Positions 62,042 to 64,000 of a stretch of DNA of 64,000 nt are shown here, piece by piece. Location of the stretch: assembly GCF_001025175.1 (NCBI RefSeq), contig NZ_AP012324.1, forward strand, positions 1,860,001 through 1,924,000. The letters are read 5' to 3'. Within the stretch, counting starts at the first letter, position 1, and every line of letters begins with the position of its first letter. The DNA is from Bifidobacterium breve DSM 20213 = JCM 1192. GTDB taxonomy: Bacteria; Actinomycetota; Actinomycetes; Actinomycetales; Bifidobacteriaceae. The notes under the pieces were generated by a model that saw only the letters and a list, made by a program, of their open reading frames with translations, ran no database searches and was not told the DNA's origin. Made by a program: the position numbers and the translations under genes.

Positions 62042-62679
62042 GCCAGAGGAACCGGAATGTTGACCATGTCGATTGGTTCCGGAGATACCGCAGCGTTGAA
62101 CGCTTCTACGACCTGCAACTCGAATTGTTCGCAATGGTCGACGGGCACCACAGCCGTCAGCTCGACGTTCGCCGCATACGATTCGTCTTCCTGCCGCCCA
62201 TCCAGTTGGCTGAGCAGCTGCTGGAATCGGGACAACTGCGGGTATTCAAGATGCACGCGATACCGGCGCGCAGTCATGATTCTTGCCACTTGCGCCGCTT
62301 TCATGGCCAATGACGCCGCGGATGAATACGCCCGAACCAAACCACCCGACCCCAACAGGATTCCGCCGAAATATCGGGTGACGGCAATCACGCAATCGGT
62401 AGTACCGGACTGCTTCAGCACATCGAGGATAGGCTTGCCTGCAGTGCCGGAAGGCTCACCGTCATCGCTCATGCGCTCGGACAAACGTCCGTCCGCGCCT
62501 CCACACACCGCGGCATACGCGACATGTCGAGCTTTTGGATGCTGCTCGCGGATTGAGGTCACGAATGCAAGCGCCTCATCGAGCGTATCGACATGAGCGG
62601 CATCACCGATGAACTCGGATTTCTTCTCCACGAGGGAATCGTGGGCCGGATTGTCGGATGTGTTGAGAATCGTCTGCAT
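62038..62679 (-). CDS. YigZ/IMPACT family protein
   Basis: 213 residues. IMPACT N domain: VEKKSEFIGDAAHVDTLDEALAFVTSIREQHPKARHVAYAAVCGG, SDDGEPSGTAGKPILDVLKQSGTTDCVIAVTRYFGGILLGSGGLVRAYSSAA. The C-terminal DUF1949 ferredoxin-like domain is (DGRQEDESYAANVELTAVVP). Proposed role in ribosome or nucleic-acid binding; biochemical function unsettled. Co-translated with the HEAT-like gene. Confidence 0.92.
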   Translation of the reverse strand: MQTILNTSDNPAHDSLVEKKSEFIGDAAHVDTLDEALAFVTSIREQHPKARHVAYAAVCGGADGRLSERMSDDGEPSGTAGKPILDVLKQSGTTDCVIAVTRYFGGILLGSGGLVRAYSSAASLAMKAAQVARIMTARRYRVHLEYPQLSRFQQLLSQLDGRQEDESYAANVELTAVVPVDHCEQFELQVVEAFNAAVSPEPIDMVNIPVPLA

Positions 62680-62702
62680 AGGCGGCGTTTCGACTAGACG
62701 AA

Positions 62703-63719
62703 TCAGTGTTCGGAGACGACGACGTTATAGTCCTCGCCGGCAAAGTAGGCGTTCATGCAGGCGATCATCTGGCGGGTGAGCTCCTTGAATGCGCCATCGG
62801 TACGCCAGCCGACATGCGGAGTCAGAACAATGCCCGGCACATGGCAGATGGGATCATCTACGGTGAGTGGCTCGTGGTCAAATACATCAAGCGCGGCGGG
62901 AATGTCGCCTTCCTGCAGGCGGGCGAACAGCGCACCGGACTCGATGACTTCGGAGCGCGCGGTATTGATCAACATTGTGCCGGGCTGGAGATGAGCAAGG
63001 TTTTCAGCGGTGACAATGCCACGAGTGGCATCATTCAGCGGTAAATGGACGGAAATAACATCACTGGTTTCAATAAGCTCATTGAGATCGTCGACCGGAA
63101 CGGAACCGGACCGTTCAAAATGCTCGGCAGGCACATGTGAATTCCACGCGGCAACTTCCATGCCGAAGGCGCGGGCAATGCCGGCCACGGTAGTGCCAAT
63201 GCCGCCCAGCCCGATAATACCCATGCGGCGGCCGGCAAGCTGCAAACCGTCGCCCCCTGCCCATGCCCAGTTGCCCGCCTTGACATCCTTATCGAGTTGT
63301 CCGACCTTGCGAATGAGTTCGAACAGCAGCGCGAACGTATGCTCGGCCACGGCATGATCGCCGTAATGTTCGGCATTGCAGACACGAACCTTAAGCTCAC
63401 GTGCCAGCTCGAGATTGATATAGCTGGCGACTCCGGTACCACAGAACACGATGCACTTGACATGGCCTTGTTCGCTGATCGTGCGCAATAAGTCATCCGA
63501 GATATGGTAGCCGCCGACCAACAGGGCATCTGCGTTTTTCAGGCGTTCAGCCAGCACGGCTTCGTCCGAAGTGAATTCCTCGAACATACGCACGCGAGCC
63601 ACATCATGCAGCGCCGGGAACTGAGCCTTGATGGGTTCAATCATCGCGTCGAGCACGGCAGGCATCACGACAAGCGGCAAATCGGTACGTTCGCTCTGAG
63701 TTTCGTAAATCTCGGTCAT
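62703..63719 (-). CDS. D-isomer-specific 2-hydroxyacid dehydrogenase
   Basis: 338 residues, NAD-dependent reduction of 2-ketoacids or oxidation of D-2-hydroxyacids. NAD site GIIGLGGIGTTVAG; catalytic Arg in INTARSEVIES, Glu in FDHEPL and His in LTPHVGWRT. Substrate loop VVFCGTGVASYINLE. Substrate is undetermined; glycerate, phosphoglycerate-like or branched 2-ketoacids are possible. ATG 63719 chosen; GTG 63728 in frame is equally open. Confidence 0.92.
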   Translation of the reverse strand: MTEIYETQSERTDLPLVVMPAVLDAMIEPIKAQFPALHDVARVRMFEEFTSDEAVLAERLKNADALLVGGYHISDDLLRTISEQGHVKCIVFCGTGVASYINLELARELKVRVCNAEHYGDHAVAEHTFALLFELIRKVGQLDKDVKAGNWAWAGGDGLQLAGRRMGIIGLGGIGTTVAGIARAFGMEVAAWNSHVPAEHFERSGSVPVDDLNELIETSDVISVHLPLNDATRGIVTAENLAHLQPGTMLINTARSEVIESGALFARLQEGDIPAALDVFDHEPLTVDDPICHVPGIVLTPHVGWRTDGAFKELTRQMIACMNAYFAGEDYNVVVSEH

Positions 63720-63749
63720 GGGCACCACATTAGAACTGCGGCGGGAAAT

Positions 63750-64000
63750 TCACTGTGCGGTTTGCTGCGCCTGTTCTTGGGTAATGTTCCACTCCTTGAC
63801 AACATTCTGGTCGGCACCCATCGCATAAATCACATCCGATATGCGCTGGCGCACTTGAGCATCCTTGACCTCGGTCCAACAAGTGCCCATGGGATGGTCG
63901 CTGGATATCGCTGTCGTGATGCGGATCGCCTTGCTCGCGCAGGCGATCAATCTGCCAGTCATGGTCGGCGGTCATGCCATTGATGGACACCGTACCGGCC
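63750..64000 (-). pseudogene. Gene end with apparent frameshift (5' part outside window)
   Basis: The last part of a minus-strand gene. From the edge to about 63900 one frame reads sensibly (VSINGMTADHDWQIDRLREQ GDPHH); after that the natural-looking protein is in the next frame (TEVKDAQVRQRISDVIYAMGADQNVVKEWNITQEQAQQTAQ, stop 63750). The other frames of each half contain stops or odd composition. One extra base (or two missing) near 63885-63920 would explain it. No family was recognised. Confidence 0.4.

Overview
The window reads as chromosomal DNA of a high-GC Gram-positive bacterium, and the gene content points to Bifidobacterium, most likely the B. longum group. Clues are a glucose-type PTS permease beside phosphoglucomutase, a fused AdhE, strictly fermentative sugar genes, actinobacterial versions of the ribosomal operons (zinc-type S14, the 29-residue bS22 peptide) and RadA/RibF/TruB/IF-2/NusA neighbourhoods typical of Actinobacteria. 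The species name is inference; no rRNA gene is present.

Left part (1-25900). A 5' portion of a PTS EIIBC permease gene (minus strand, running off the left edge) has a textbook BglG/LicT-type antitermination leader. It is followed by pgm, a cluster of three related hairpins, a DUF559/AbiEi-like gene, an Rrf2 regulator with palindromic operators, an RclA-like flavin disulfide reductase, an unusual RNase HI, rpiA, the bS22 peptide, a membrane-anchored protein and radA. A convergent minus-strand block then holds the translation/RNA cluster nusA-infB-rbfA-truB-ribF, interrupted by repeat-like hairpins. After it come a lipoprotein, a LacI-family remnant lacking its DNA-binding domain directly behind a tRNA-Ser(CGA), and a two-gene unit of circularly permuted ATP-grasp/alpha-E fusion plus transglutaminase-like protease. 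That pair is a predicted peptide-making or peptide-processing system of unknown product. truA closes the block.

Middle part (25900-41100). The complete S10-spc-alpha ribosomal super-cluster lies on the minus strand, from rpsJ (41093) to rplQ (25952), with secY, adk, infA, rpmJ and rpoA in their expected places. A separate promoter precedes infA, and an 18-bp perfect hairpin separates rpsQ from rplN.

Right part (41500-64000). Acetolactate decarboxylase and a YwiC-like membrane protein are on the plus strand. adhE (minus) has a TGTGA-N6-TCACA palindrome in its promoter region. Next is an apparently accessory polyol locus (46988-54989): an AraC regulator, two medium-chain Zn dehydrogenases, two polyol-permease-family MFS transporters, a VOC protein and a divergent ROK repressor, with shared candidate operator motifs. 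After it come glycogen debranching enzyme, rpsI-rplM, malQ, a HEAT/LRV-repeat protein coupled to a YigZ/IMPACT protein, a 2-hydroxyacid dehydrogenase and an apparently frameshifted gene end at the right edge.

Functionally, the window combines housekeeping translation genes with alpha-glucan/glucose metabolism (PTS, Pgm, GlgX, MalQ), fermentation end steps (AdhE, acetolactate decarboxylase) and polyol oxidation that would feed pentulose or hexulose into the bifid shunt (inference).
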